From: Paulownia fortunei
Lineage: Eukaryota; Streptophyta; Magnoliopsida; Lamiales; Paulowniaceae
Assembly: GCA_019321725.1 (NCBI GenBank)
Contig: CM033121.1
Coordinates: forward strand, 6,076,001-6,140,000
Direction of reading: 5' to 3'
DNA: 64,000 nucleotides
Of this stretch, positions 43,424 through 55,168 are shown piece by piece. The position numbers were made by a program, and so were the translations under genes. Each line of letters begins with the position of its first letter. Positions within the stretch are counted from its first letter, which is position 1. Under the pieces are notes generated by a model. It was given only the letters and a program-made list of their open reading frames with translations, was not told the DNA's origin and made no database searches.

Positions 43424-45460
43424 ATTCTCGTATGGCGTACTATATTAAATTTTATGAAGGTAAAGAGACTAATTAAGCACTAATTTTGGATTGTTATATC
43501 TAAAAGGGTCCAATCAAAAAGAAATGAATGAAGTAGTTTAAAAATTAATTTGAGATTATTCGTTTATTTAAAGTGAAAAAATAGCTATTATTATTCTCTA
43601 ACACCTTCATATTTCCTTCTAGTGAACACATTCATCAAAGGCACCTACATGCAAACTACAAAATATATTTTCCAAAAGTTACATAAAACTATACCATTTT
43701 GACAAAATTATCGAGACAAACTAAAGATAAATTCGAGTTGAAGACCTTAATGAAATGAATAAAGATAGTGGAATATAATATTTATTCAGTTTTTAATTAA
43801 TGCAACAAAATTATATTGTTAGGATACGAACACATGCATATATGTGTATTGTATCAGAACTCGAATTATAGTTACTTAAAAACATGTGTTTGTCCAAACT
43901 TAATTTGAATATAATGCTTATATACTTTTAGATACAATTTGAAATAAGTTTGAAGAGCAATAAAAAATGAAAATTTATATGATCAAATTAAAGAAATTTG
44001 TTAGATCTTAAAAATAAGTTAAGTCTCTTTAATTTTAAGTCACTTATGTCTTCTGACATCTTACTTTTTTTATTTAATAAACTATTTTCTCAAGATTTGC
44101 CAAATACACTTAATTTTTTTCGTGAATTTTCGTATATTTTATGAAATATTTTTAAGAACTTATAATTTCATTAAACTAATCTTTGAAAAAGTCATTATGC
44201 CATAGCTGCCTAACTTTTGTTGACTTAACATTATCTAAATGATTATAATGTAAGAAGATTCCCCTGCCCCAACCTTTGGTCAAAATGTGCTGGATTTTAA
44301 CTTCAACCAACTAATACCTAGCATCCTCTTGACATAAATATATTATACTGATATTGATTTTCCCTTGATTATTTCCCACAAATTTTAAATGAAAATCAAA
44401 ACAGGAAAAAAAAAATCATCAATATTTCATAAGTTGTGGCCCACAAAGATTTAATAAATTAATTTCATTTCTAATTTTCCCAGCACTAATTTGCCAATTT
44501 CAAGGATATTTCTCAAAAAAGAAAAAAAAATTAAATGTAAATATTGAAACAAAATAAAAAGTATGTCTTAGGAATCATGGATAATTTCTTCTGGAACCAA
44601 AAAGGGAAAAATGTTTTAAGGGTAGTAAATTTTTTTACCAAGGTTGGTCATCATTCAAAATTTGCTGCGTGAAAACAAGAAAAAATGGGGCAATGTTTTT
44701 ATCACCTCAGTTATGCTGTCACTTTGGCATCTATAACAGTAGGAAAAACAATAAAAGTGGTCTAAGTCCTGGCAAAAACACTTTTAACCAGACAGCACAC
44801 CCCCACCACAAACGTTGTACTCTTGTAATTTTTTCTCTTTTCCTCTGTCCTTACATCTCTAGGCTCTAGCCATTCACGGGGGGAGAGGGAATCTTGAAAA
44901 TCCGAGGGAATTTCAAGATTTCTAGTTTTGAGAAGTTATTTTGTGTCCACAAAAAAGAAAACAAAAAAAAAAGAACCAACAAAAATCAGCAAACATGTGG
45001 TCTTTTTTCCATTCATTATCATCTGCAAATACTCATCAGTTGCACAAAATGTTCTTCACAATTCACATGTTCTGCCACAATTAGCCGTGCTTGTCTGTTT
45101 TCCCTGTTACTCCTCTTGCCCTGCAGAAAAATTTGCAGAAGTCTCATTTTCTTGATGTGTGTTTTTGATGAGTGTTTTGTGCTTCTTTCATTAGTTCTTT
45201 TGTGGGATTTAGGTTCTTTGGAGACTGCACATCTTGATCCCCATAATTCCTAAATTTTTGTGCATTTAATTGCTTATTATTGCTCAACTTTTGAGGAGTT
45301 TTGGCTGATCCCACCTAAAATAATCATTTTCTATGCACTTTTTTTTTTTTTTAAGTTACCAGGAATTTTTATGCTTACAGTTTCCTGTCAGTAAGTGCTA
45401 TAGTTTTTGCTGCAAATTTGTTGATTTTGGATAGTTTTCTGTGTTCCCCCTTTTGGGCCA
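41835..45460. other. Intergenic DNA upstream of the ankyrin gene
   Basis: No gene seen. A few GC-richer stretches (42180-42310) are followed by AT-rich DNA with A-runs (43249-43260, 43319-43334), a (CAA)n tract near 43210-43230 and a TA tract at 43388-43423. From about 44850 the sequence takes on the T/C-rich texture of a long 5' untranslated region leading to the ankyrin gene; it contains several short upstream ATG frames. Confidence 0.45.
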
Positions 45461-48109
45461 ATGCCTCCCACATACTTCCCTTTAAGATGGGAAAGCACTG
45501 GAGACCAATGGTGGTTTGCTTCTCCTATTGATTGGGCAGCTGCAAATGGGCACTATGATTTAGTAAGAGAGCTGCTTCACATTGACACTAATCTTCTCAT
45601 TAAACTAACATCTCTTCCAAGAATTCGACGGCTCGAAACCGTGTGGGATGATGAGGAAAAGTTTAGTGATGTAGCCAAGTGCAGGTCCCAAGTGGCACAA
45701 AAACTCCTCCAAGAATGTGAAACAAAGAAAGGGCAGCACAATTCTTTGATCAAGGCAGGTTATGGGGGTTGGCTTTTGTACACTGCTGCCTCAGCTGGGA
45801 ATGTGATTTTTGTTAAGGAATTGTTGGATAGGGACCCCCTTTTAGTATTTGGAGAAGGGGAATATGGGGTTACAGATATGTTCTATGCTGCAGCTAGGAG
45901 CAAGAGTTGTGATGTTTTCAGGCTGCTGTTTGATTATTCTGTCTCTCCAAGGGGGCAGTTAAAGGAGGTTTCTTTGGTTTTCAGGTCGGAAATGATGAAT
46001 AGGGCCGTCCATGCCGCTGCTAGAGGGGGCAATGTGGAGATGTTGAGAGATCTTTTGGGGGATGGTGGTGATGTTTTGGCTTACAGGGATGGTCGGGGAT
46101 CCACGGTACTTCATACAGCCTCCGGCAGAGGGCAGGTTGAGGTAAGCAATTTCTCACTTTACTTTTTCTCCCATTTGATTTTTCAGTACTTCTGCCACAT
46201 GCTTTAGCACTTGGAAATTTCATGTTATCTTTGCTATTCTTTAAGTGTGTCTATTTAAGTATCTCAATTCTCCTGCCCCATTCATTGAAATTCCAGCTTG
46301 AAAAAATGAAATCTTCGATTATTTGGGGTGCTTCAAGTTGGACTGTTGTTGGTGTTAGTAGATTGAGTTCTAGTAGGGGCAAGGAAGAATGGTGCTTAAC
46401 CTGAATTTTCTGTATACTTGCTTGGAAGTTAAAACTCAAATTTAGTAGGCATCATGCCTGCTTTAGTATATTGACTGTCCTTACATTATTAACAAAATTT
46501 GCAAGATGTTACTGTAGTTCTCATGCTTCATATTGGGTGATATGATTGAAGTTCTACAGAACATAGAGATATGACCAATACTAAGTACATTATCACGCTT
46601 AATAGTGTCTATCTTACCACAAAAGTAGGATCCTGTATTAATGATTCAAGGGCTTCAACATGCTTTTGCCAGGGTGCATCTTTGTTTGTGCTGCAGCTGT
46701 GAAATTTCAGATTTCCTTCTTACTCATGATGAGTTATATCTTAATCTCTTCTGCATCTGCAGTAAGTTTATTTTCTGGTACTTCTTTTCACCACTATGCA
46801 GGTAGTTAAGCATTTAACATCCTCATATGACATCATCAATTCCGTGGACAATCGTGGTAACACAGCCTTACATGTGGCTGCATACCGGGGTCAGCTAGCT
46901 GTGGTAGAGGTTCTTATATCTGCATCTCCTTCTTCCGCTTCACTAATGAACAATTATGGAGATACTTTTCTTCACATGGCAGTTTCTGGTTTCCGTACCC
47001 CAAGTTTCAGAAGGATGGACAGACAGATAGAGCTCATGAAACAATTAGCTGGTGGGAGGCTTGTAAATATGGAAGACATTATCAATGTTAAAAACAACGA
47101 TGGCAGAACTGCCCTTCACATGGCTATAATTGAGAACATTCAATCTGATATCGTGGAGCTACTCATGTCTGTGCGCTATATAAATCTAAATATTCGTGAT
47201 GCTGATGGGAATACTCCCCTAGATCTCCTCAAGAAACGACCAAGGTCAGCATCTTCTGAGATTTTAATTAAGCAGTTGATTTCAGCTGGAGGGATTGCCA
47301 ATTGTCAGGACCAAACGGCAAGAAATGCTCTTGTTTCCCATATTAGAATGCGTGGCATTGGAGGTAGTCCAGGAACTTCTTTCAGAATCCCTGATGCAGA
47401 GATATTCTTACACACTGGAATCGAAGATGTAGGCCCTTCCAGTTGTGATCTTACAAGCACAGAGTACGGTTACTCAGGTGAAATTGAACGTACGGGTTCA
47501 ACAGCTGAATCTAACTCATCAAAGTACAAGAAGTTAGGTTCCATGAACAGCGCTGCCAGGCGTCTCAAGATTCTTCTTCGTTGGCCAGGGAAGAACGACA
47601 GAAACGCAGATGCTTCCGACTTGGAAGATAACTATTCTATCGAATCATCTAGAATGGCTTCAAGTTCCAAAAACAGCCCACTTCCGCTCAGGCAGCAATT
47701 CTCAAGATTGTCCTCCCTCCCAAACAACAAAAGAATACTATCTCTACCAGGTAATCTTCCAAGTCCATCCACCAAGAAGAAATTTGCTGCAGGGTTAACA
47801 CAAGGCGTTCTACAAGTGCTGCCAAAATCGTACTTTGGATCCCCTTCGAGTGCATTTTCTGAGTCGTCATGGTCATCTCCAGTATCAACTGACAAAAGAA
47901 AGGGTGTAAATCACGACGGTGGGAGTGCAAGACCCTCCACTGCAAATCAATCCCCAAACATCGACAAACTTAAAATGAAGCATAAGCACGCTTCTTTCAA
48001 CTTAAGGTTGATGAACAGCTACTTCTGTTTTGGTGCTCAAGGCCTGTCTGTGGAGAACTCCATTAACTCCCCGGGACAAAGCCAGAATCAACAAAGTCTA
48101 GTTGTGTAA
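45461..48109 (+). CDS. Ankyrin-repeat protein (At3g04140-like)
   Basis: Two exons, 45461-46141 and 46802-48109; 1989 nt, 662 aa. Start MPPTYFPLRWESTGDQWWFA. Ankyrin repeats run from about residue 22 to 400, visible as SPIDWAAANGHYDLVRELLH, LLYTAASAGNVIFVKELLD, RAVHAAARGGNVEMLRDLLG, STVLHTASGRGQVEVVKHL, NTALHVAAYRGQLAVVEVL, DTFLHMAVSGF and RTALHMAIIENIQSDIVELL. The C-terminal third is low-complexity and Ser-rich, ending with a conserved-looking FNLRLMNSYFCFGAQGLS. No transmembrane segments are seen, so it is not of the ACD6/PGG membrane type. The molecular role is unknown; ankyrin repeats mediate protein binding. The intron is GT-AG, phase 0. Confidence 0.92.
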
Positions 48110-50579
48110 TGACTTCATGTGTGTTTGTGTGTATAAGTTACTAAGTTTTGGACCATGTTCACGGTGTACATGTTTTTCCACTTTATATGCTTGTTTTCCC
48201 TATTACTTCCTCTCCATACGAAAAGCTGTAGCAATTATATTTCTCTAAGTTCAACAATTTTCTTGGTCACACGTTCTGCCCTAGCATCAAGACCACAGTA
48301 GTATTCGAATCATCATAGGTTTTTCGGTCCAGGTGGGATAAAAAGTAGGCAGTCCCAGCTTCAAAAATATATTTATTAATTATTGCAACGAAGTAATTGG
48401 TAACGGAATTTATTGCCTGCAAGCTCCACCGAATTTGGCCCATGTGAAATATTATTTTGCGTGTATATCTAATTAAGAAGAAATAAAAGAGAAGAAAGAA
48501 AAAAAAAAAAGAGAAATTGCAGAAAAAAATAAAATAAAGTGGGAGAAACAAAGTTTTAAAAATGATGGAAGGGACATTACATCTTTATTTTGAAAGTTGA
48601 CCAAACTACCAATTCATAGTGTAGTGAGCGTCAAATTTCAATACCTAGAAAAATATCATTTTCAAGGATCATCGAAGATGGATACAAATAACACTGCCCT
48701 TCATTAGGCCAAACTCCATGAACTCTCCATATTAAAGCTTCCGTATCCCTAACATTTTTCGACCGTACTCATTTGACCTTATAAGCATCCATTAGTGGTT
48801 TAATCGATAGATCGATCTAAAAAAAATTAATTATATTTTTTGTTATATTATTTAAAATGATAATATAATAAATTAATTATTATATAATACATTTTAAAGA
48901 TAAACAAATAAAAAATCAACTAAAAATATACATAACAAATCTCAAAATTTAAATAATCACGTACATACAATAATTAACAAATATAAGGCTTTAAGCTTTT
49001 TAAAAAATAAAAAATGAAAAATCAGTTCGATCGATTGAAATTTTTAAAAAAATTATTTAAGGCTAATTAGACGGGATTGAACTGACCATTGATTCGCAAT
49101 CTGTTTGATCCGGTCCGGTTCCGATACCAACACATTTTCTTTAGCTAAAAAAATTAAATTACATTTAGCCAATTGAATATTCTGTTAATCATCAATATGT
49201 CGATTGTGTTTTAAGAAGACGTATTTAATTCTAAAGATACAATTTTGTTGTAGCGCTGTACTCTCCAAAAAAAAAAAAAAAAAAGGAAAAAAATTCACCA
49301 ATCAGAAAACTAGTGGAGAGACTCCAGAAATTGTAATTTACATGTCCTTAACACAAATTTTTTATTATATATTATTTATTTTAATATTTTATATAAAGAG
49401 ATTCATAAGTTTTTAAAATTACATACTAAAATTTTTCACTGTTAATTTTAGGAAATTTTCAACCAATACTCATTAAAAATAATGATATCTAATCTTATAT
49501 AACCTCATCTCTTATAGATGAGATTAGGGCTTGAATCTTGCCCTTTCTCTCATTCCCCGTGTTTCCAAATTCAAATTTAAAAAATAAATAAATAAACCAA
49601 CAAACAAATATACACTTTGGGGAACTTTGGACAAATTTTAAGCCAGTCATGGTGTGTAGAGAGTAGGGGTTGTTTCTTGAAAAATGGAAAAAAATAAAAA
49701 ATTATCAAGAATGTTCTTCTAATTTTAGCTAAAATATTATTTATGTAACAATATTTTGGAAGTGGTGCTATTTTTTTTAGTTGATAGGTAATTTGCTTTA
49801 TTACCATGGTAATTCAAACATTCAAGTTCAACGAATGGTTGTTTTTTCTTGGCCCCATAATTGTGACCAATAAATTATGAGTTTGATTTAGGTAGGTGCA
49901 AATTTAGGCAATGCCCTTCTAACTTGGTACCGACATCCCATATGCGTGTTAGCTCAAATTTTCTATTTTATATGATACAGTGAATGTTATGGTTTTACTT
50001 TTGTTGTTATCTTCATGCAAAGTTTAACAATAATAATCTTTAACTAATAACTAAATAATGCTCCTTTAATAGCTAAAATTCTTATTTGCTCTTGATGTTT
50101 TCACATCAAAGGTAAGTCCATGTTAGGTCAATAATGGAGTTCGAGCTCAATTTATCGTGACGCAACATGACATTACTATTTAGTTTAAAAAATTATTATT
50201 ATTTTTTGATTTTAGATCGATTGTAGCTCAATTAATAATGTAAGTTTGAATTTCAAATTGACTTATAATATAAGTTAGGTTAATTTAGATCGTTTTTATT
50301 TAACACGCTTAAGTTAGTAAGTTCACTAAAAATAAAAGTAAGACAAGAACACCAATCATTTTATGATACAGTGGTCGAGGACTATTTATTAAATAATTGT
50401 ATATTTATGTAACTCGTGATTGTCATTTGGAACGTATTTTTGGTTGGACCATCGTAAAAATGAGTTGATCCTTGTCCAGTTTGGTTTGTGGATTTTGAGG
50501 GCAAAGTTGGCAATTCTGGCCAAACCCATGTCACTATTGCAACAAGCCTATTTCTTATTTTTTTAAAAAAATTGGGTTA
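48110..50579. other. AT-rich intergenic DNA
   Basis: The first ~150 bases are the ankyrin gene 3' UTR. Positions 48990-49130 carry a GTTCGATCGATT and GATCCGGTCCGGTTCCGAT texture seen in dispersed plant repeats. An A-run lies at 49267-49284. No gene seen. Confidence 0.45.
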
Positions 50580-51033
50580 CTTTAATTTAGTAAAATAAAT
50601 TATATCAGAATTTTAATTTGAATATTTTAATTTAGTAAAAAATAAATTGAATCAGATTATTTTATTAATTTATTAAATAAATTGAATTAAATTTAGAATT
50701 GAGTTATTTCAATTTAGAAAAACATAGTCAAATTTTTTATTTTGATTATTTTGATTTAGTAAAACAAATGGAATCAAAGTTTGTATCTTGATTATTTTGA
50801 TTTCGTAAAATAAAGGGAATTCAAATTTTTATCTTGATTTAATAAAACAATGAAATCGGATTTAGAATTGGTTATTTTAACTTAGTAAAACAAATTGAAT
50901 CAAATTTTCAGATTTTTTTATATTGATTTAGTAAAACAACTTAAATCAGATTCAGATTTGGGTTATTTTTTATTTAGTAAAATAAAAATCAGATGTTGTA
51001 ATTTGATTATTTTGATTTAGCAAAACAAACTGA
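50580..51033 (+). repeat. AT-rich minisatellite, unit ~44 bp, about eleven copies
   Basis: A unit built around ATTTAGTAAAACAAATTGAA followed by TCAGATTT and GATTATTTTG recurs about eleven times with spacing of about 36-48 bp and many substitutions. It ends at a poly-T run. It lies about 0.9 kb upstream of the amino-acid transporter gene. Confidence 0.75.
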
Positions 51034-51753
51034 ATAAAAAAAATTGTTTTTTTTTTTTTTTTGCCAATTCAACCTGTAAATTATTCAAAAATTTTGAATT
51101 TGAAATTCAAATATAAAAATGATCTCCACATATAATTCAATCAGATTTTTTGCTTTTTTTTTCTTCTGAAAATCAGATTCTTTTGCTCTTTATTTTTTTT
51201 TATATGAAAATCTATAATTGATTGTTTCGATTTATTAAAGAAAATAATAATAATAATAATAAAGAAAGTGGGACAAATGACAGAAAATAAGGAACCCAAT
51301 TGTGATTTTCTTCTTTAAATGTCCAATGAATTCGGGAAATTTACTGATTGTGAGAATCTTGGTATTCACATTCACTTAATTAGAGTTAGATCATTCATAG
51401 AACTAAATAATTATCAATCGGACTCTTTTTTTGCAATTTATATTCATCATTTATTATAATACCATTAATATATGTGAATTCTTTTTTGTAATCAATATAT
51501 AATCAATACATATCAATTATAACCGATGATCGGAGCTGTAATTTACATATGTGATCATTGAAATTTGTTGGGAAATGTGAATTAATGTGGATGCCATATT
51601 TACTTACATTCCCAAATTTTCAAATTGTTGACTAAATATTTATTACTAAAAATCCTTAGGTTTGAATTTCATCTCCACAGAGGAAAAACAGGACAGCCCC
51701 TCAACGTTAAACGGAACAAAACTGTCCATCCATGCAATCTCCAAGAAAACCAC

Positions 51754-51762
51754 TATATATAA
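51754..51762 (+). promoter_or_regulatory. TATA box of the LHT-type transporter gene
   Basis: TATATATAA stands 156-164 bp before the start codon. An A-run of about 18 (51882-51900) lies in the leader between them. Confidence 0.6.
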
Positions 51763-51917
51763 CTCTCCATTGTCAAGACATCTAGAAATCGTTCAAGTGG
51801 CTGAATAGCGAGCTGGTACTCAAAAATTTTGATTGCCAGTTCGTCCTCGCATCCCTCTCCATCATCAAGACTTTTTTGCAAGAAAAAAAAAAAAAAAAAA
51901 CGAGAGAGGGAGACAAA

Positions 51918-54113
51918 ATGGCCACCGATGAACCAATCGACACTAAGAAGACAGAAGAGGAGAAGGCCATCGACGATTGGCTTCCCATCACTTCCTCCCG
52001 ATCGGCCAAATGGTGGTACTCAACCTTCCACAATGTCACAGCCATGGTCGGAGCTGGTGTTCTCAGTCTCCCATATGCCATGTCTAACATGGGATGGTAT
52101 GTATGAAATTTTAATCTCGAGGGCCAAAATTGAATCTTTTTGTTAAAGATAATGAGGTGCAAATTTTTTAATTTGAATACGTTTGTATGTAAAACTTATG
52201 TTTACATAGACCTGAGGGAGACAGATCCTCTTACCAGGCCCCTAACTCTGTATGTTTCAATGTTTGATCCAATACAATGTTCCAAGTCCCTTGATTTTAT
52301 TTTTTTTTGTCTGATTATGCAGGGGACCTGGTGTGACAGTGATGATACTATCATGGATCATCACCCTCTACACACTATGGCAAATGGTAGAAATGCACGA
52401 GATGGTTCCAGGCAAGAGGTTCGATAGGTACCACGAGCTAGGCCAGTATGCTTTTGGCGAAAAGCTTGGGCTATACATTGTTGTTCCCCAACAGGTTGTG
52501 GTGGAAGTTAGCACATGCATCATCTACATGGTCACCGGAGGCAAATCTTTGAAAAAATTCCACCAATCCGTTTGTCCCGATTGCCAGGAGATCAAGCTCA
52601 CTTATTTCATCCTGATTTTCGCCTCCATCCACTTTGTGCTGTCTCATCTCCCTAACTTCAACTCAATCTCTGTTGTCTCCCTTGCTGCAGCCGTCATGTC
52701 CCTAACGTATATTGTTTCCCAAAAGCTTCTTCTTGCAATGAGTTTTCTCATGAATTTTCTAACAACTAATGTTTGTTTTTTTTTTTTGTTTTTGTCCTTG
52801 AAAACTTGTAGCTACTCTACTATTGCCTGGACAGCTTCACTTGCCAAGGGAACTCATAAAGATGTGGACTATAGCCTGAGGGGTGAGACCACACAGGCCA
52901 ATGTTTTCAACTTCTTCAATGCCTTGGGAGATATAGCTTTCGCGTATGCTGGACACAATGTGGTGTTGGAAATCCAAGCAACAATCCTTCAACTCCTGAG
53001 AAACCTTCCAAGAAACCTATGTGGAAGGGAGTTATATTTGCCTATATCATTGTAGCCATCTGTTACTTCCCTGTTGCATTCGTGGGTTACTACATATTTG
53101 GAAACACTGTGGATGACAATATCTTGCTCACACTTGAGAAGCCAAGGTGGCTCATTGCTTCTGCTAACATGTTTGTGTTGATACATGTCGTTGGGAGCTA
53201 CCAGGTTTGTTATCTTTACAAGCTTTTTAGGCCAATTCACCTATGTTGTTTCTGTTTTTATCGATGATCATAGCAATCTGTTCATGTTTTCTTGAAAATT
53301 TTAGATATATGCCATGCCGGTGTTTGACATGATGGAGACATACTTGGTCAAGCAAGTCAAGTTTAAGCCTTCCTTCAAGCTTCGTTTCACAACCCGTACC
53401 TTATACGTTGGTAAGTCTTCTATACAGCAACAAGACAAGCTTCCCATCCCTGGTGGTCAAAGAGTCAATTTGTCTTCTAGGTCGCTGATGAGCTTCTTGT
53501 TTATAGATATTTAGTACCCAAAATTGATTTTCTTCCTCAGGATTATGGAGTGATTGTCTTTTACGATTTCTTGTAAAAGAAATATGTTTCTTTCCTGATG
53601 GAACCATATTCATTTTTGTGCAGCATTGACTATGTTCACTGCCATGACATTCCCCTTCTTTGGTGGTTTGGTTGGATTCTTTGGTGGATTTGCTTTGGCC
53701 CCAACAACATACTATGTAAGTGAACCTTACATTCATTTATTTATCTATTTTTTTTTTATTTTTTTTTGTTCATGCTTATATGTATTGATATTAATTCATT
53801 ATAATCAACAAACTAATAGCAATTTTAACATTTATTTTCTCCAGCTTCCTTGCATCATCTGGCTCATTGTCCGAAAACCCAAGAGGTTCAGCTTCTCCTG
53901 GATTATCAACTGGGTAAGTTTCAAACAACAATTCTTGAAATATTACAATTTGTTTTGTGGATTTCTTGGAAGGGATTAATGCTGAAATTGGTTTGAATTT
54001 CTTTGATTTTTCAGACCTTCATCATATTCGGTGTTTTGTTGATGGTACTATCACCCATTGGAGGGCTAAGGAACATCATTCTATCAGCCAAGAACTACAA
54101 ATTCTACCAATAA
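51918..54113 (+). CDS. LHT-type (lysine-histidine transporter-like) amino-acid transporter, frame broken in exon 3
   Basis: Amino acid/H+ symporter of the AAAP family in the plasma membrane. Exons: 51918-52096, 52323-52706, 52812-53204, 53305-53410, 53624-53715, 53845-53913, 54015-54113. Landmarks: [103 protein letters not shown] and the end SAKNYKFYQ. At 52986-52988 one base is missing relative to the conserved reading (a CC where the frame needs CCC): after EIQATI the frame shifts and stops at 53055, giving about 268 aa. Allowing for that base, the exons sum to 1323 nt, 440 aa, normal for the family. All introns are GT-AG. It is either a sequence error or a recent null allele. Confidence 0.9.
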
Positions 54114-54982
54114 ATGTTCTTGTTCCAAGATGGAAGGATAGGAAATTCGCATCGAAGAAATTACTGATAAGATGGATGATATAAAGACCTGAATTAGTCC
54201 ATCGTGCCGACAAATTTTTTGTGGCAATCTGCAAGTTCTCATTTTATGTAGTATCGAAATTCACAGTCCTAGATTTGTTTTCAAGCATAATAGTAGTAGT
54301 TGTTGTGTTGTTCTTTGAATTGTAGTTTTTTTAATTTTTTCGTGTTTCCTTGTACATATTGTCCTTTTGAAGAAAATAGCTAATAAAAGTCAGTATTTTA
54401 GACGATGCAGTAATTGTTATTTTAAATCAACTTTTGTCATAAAATGAGATATAAATTTTCGCTTCATTAACATGGAAAAATATATTTTTGACGAGGTCCC
54501 TTCAAAAATTTTACTTTTATGACTTGTTATTTCTCTATATAAATCTCAATTCAAATCTCGATAAAAATTTTATTTTGTCATGTGAAGATGATAAACTTAA
54601 ACTTTCTTTACTCGAGTATAAAAAATTTAGAGATTGAAGTGACTATTTGACCACTAGCTAAAAAAGAATGACATTGATTTCGTTGGACTGCATTTTGAGT
54701 CCTATCAAGGTTCATATATTAAAAATTAAATTAATAATCGACACCACGTAAATATTTTAAATCTAATTGGGCTTTTCTGCTCTTTTGGGACAAATAATTT
54801 AGGAATGTTAGATATACTATTTCATTCACCATCTTAACTACAAGCAAAAATTTGATTCCAACACATATTTTTTTTCCTAGTAAAATGATAATGCAACAAT
54901 TTCAATTAAATTAAACACATTTTATTGATAATTAACCAATTAAAATTATGTTGAATACTACTACCTCCTTTTCAAAGCAAGT
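54114..54982. other. Transporter 3' UTR and AT-rich spacer
   Basis: GCTAATAAAAGTC near 54380 is a plausible polyadenylation signal. The remainder is AT-rich with no recognisable feature. Confidence 0.45.
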
Positions 54983-55108
54983 TGGGCTCCGTCTAATTGG
55001 GCCGGCTTGTACCTGACCAAATACACGACGGGCCTGCAACCCAAACGAGGGCAAAATGGGAACATGAAATCCGATAAACTCGATTATTGGAGGCAAATGT
55101 TTCCCGCC
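54983..55108 (+). promoter_or_regulatory. POLA2 proximal promoter: site II motifs and an E2F site
   Basis: TGGGCT (54983-54988) and TGGGCC (54998-55003) fit the site II TGGGCY element bound by TCP factors in proliferation genes. TTTCCCGCC at 55100-55108 is a full match to the E2F consensus, 61 bp before the start codon. This combination is typical of plant S-phase genes such as those for replication proteins. Activity is inferred. Confidence 0.6.
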
Positions 55109-55168
55109 ATTTCCCTACTGCTCTCAAGGTCTCATCGAAGCCCTAATCCTGAACTCTAGATCGCGAAA

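Noticed and set aside
44894..45253. 119-codon frame before the ankyrin gene
   Set aside because: Composition is that of a T/C-rich leader; more likely 5' UTR with short upstream frames than a gene.
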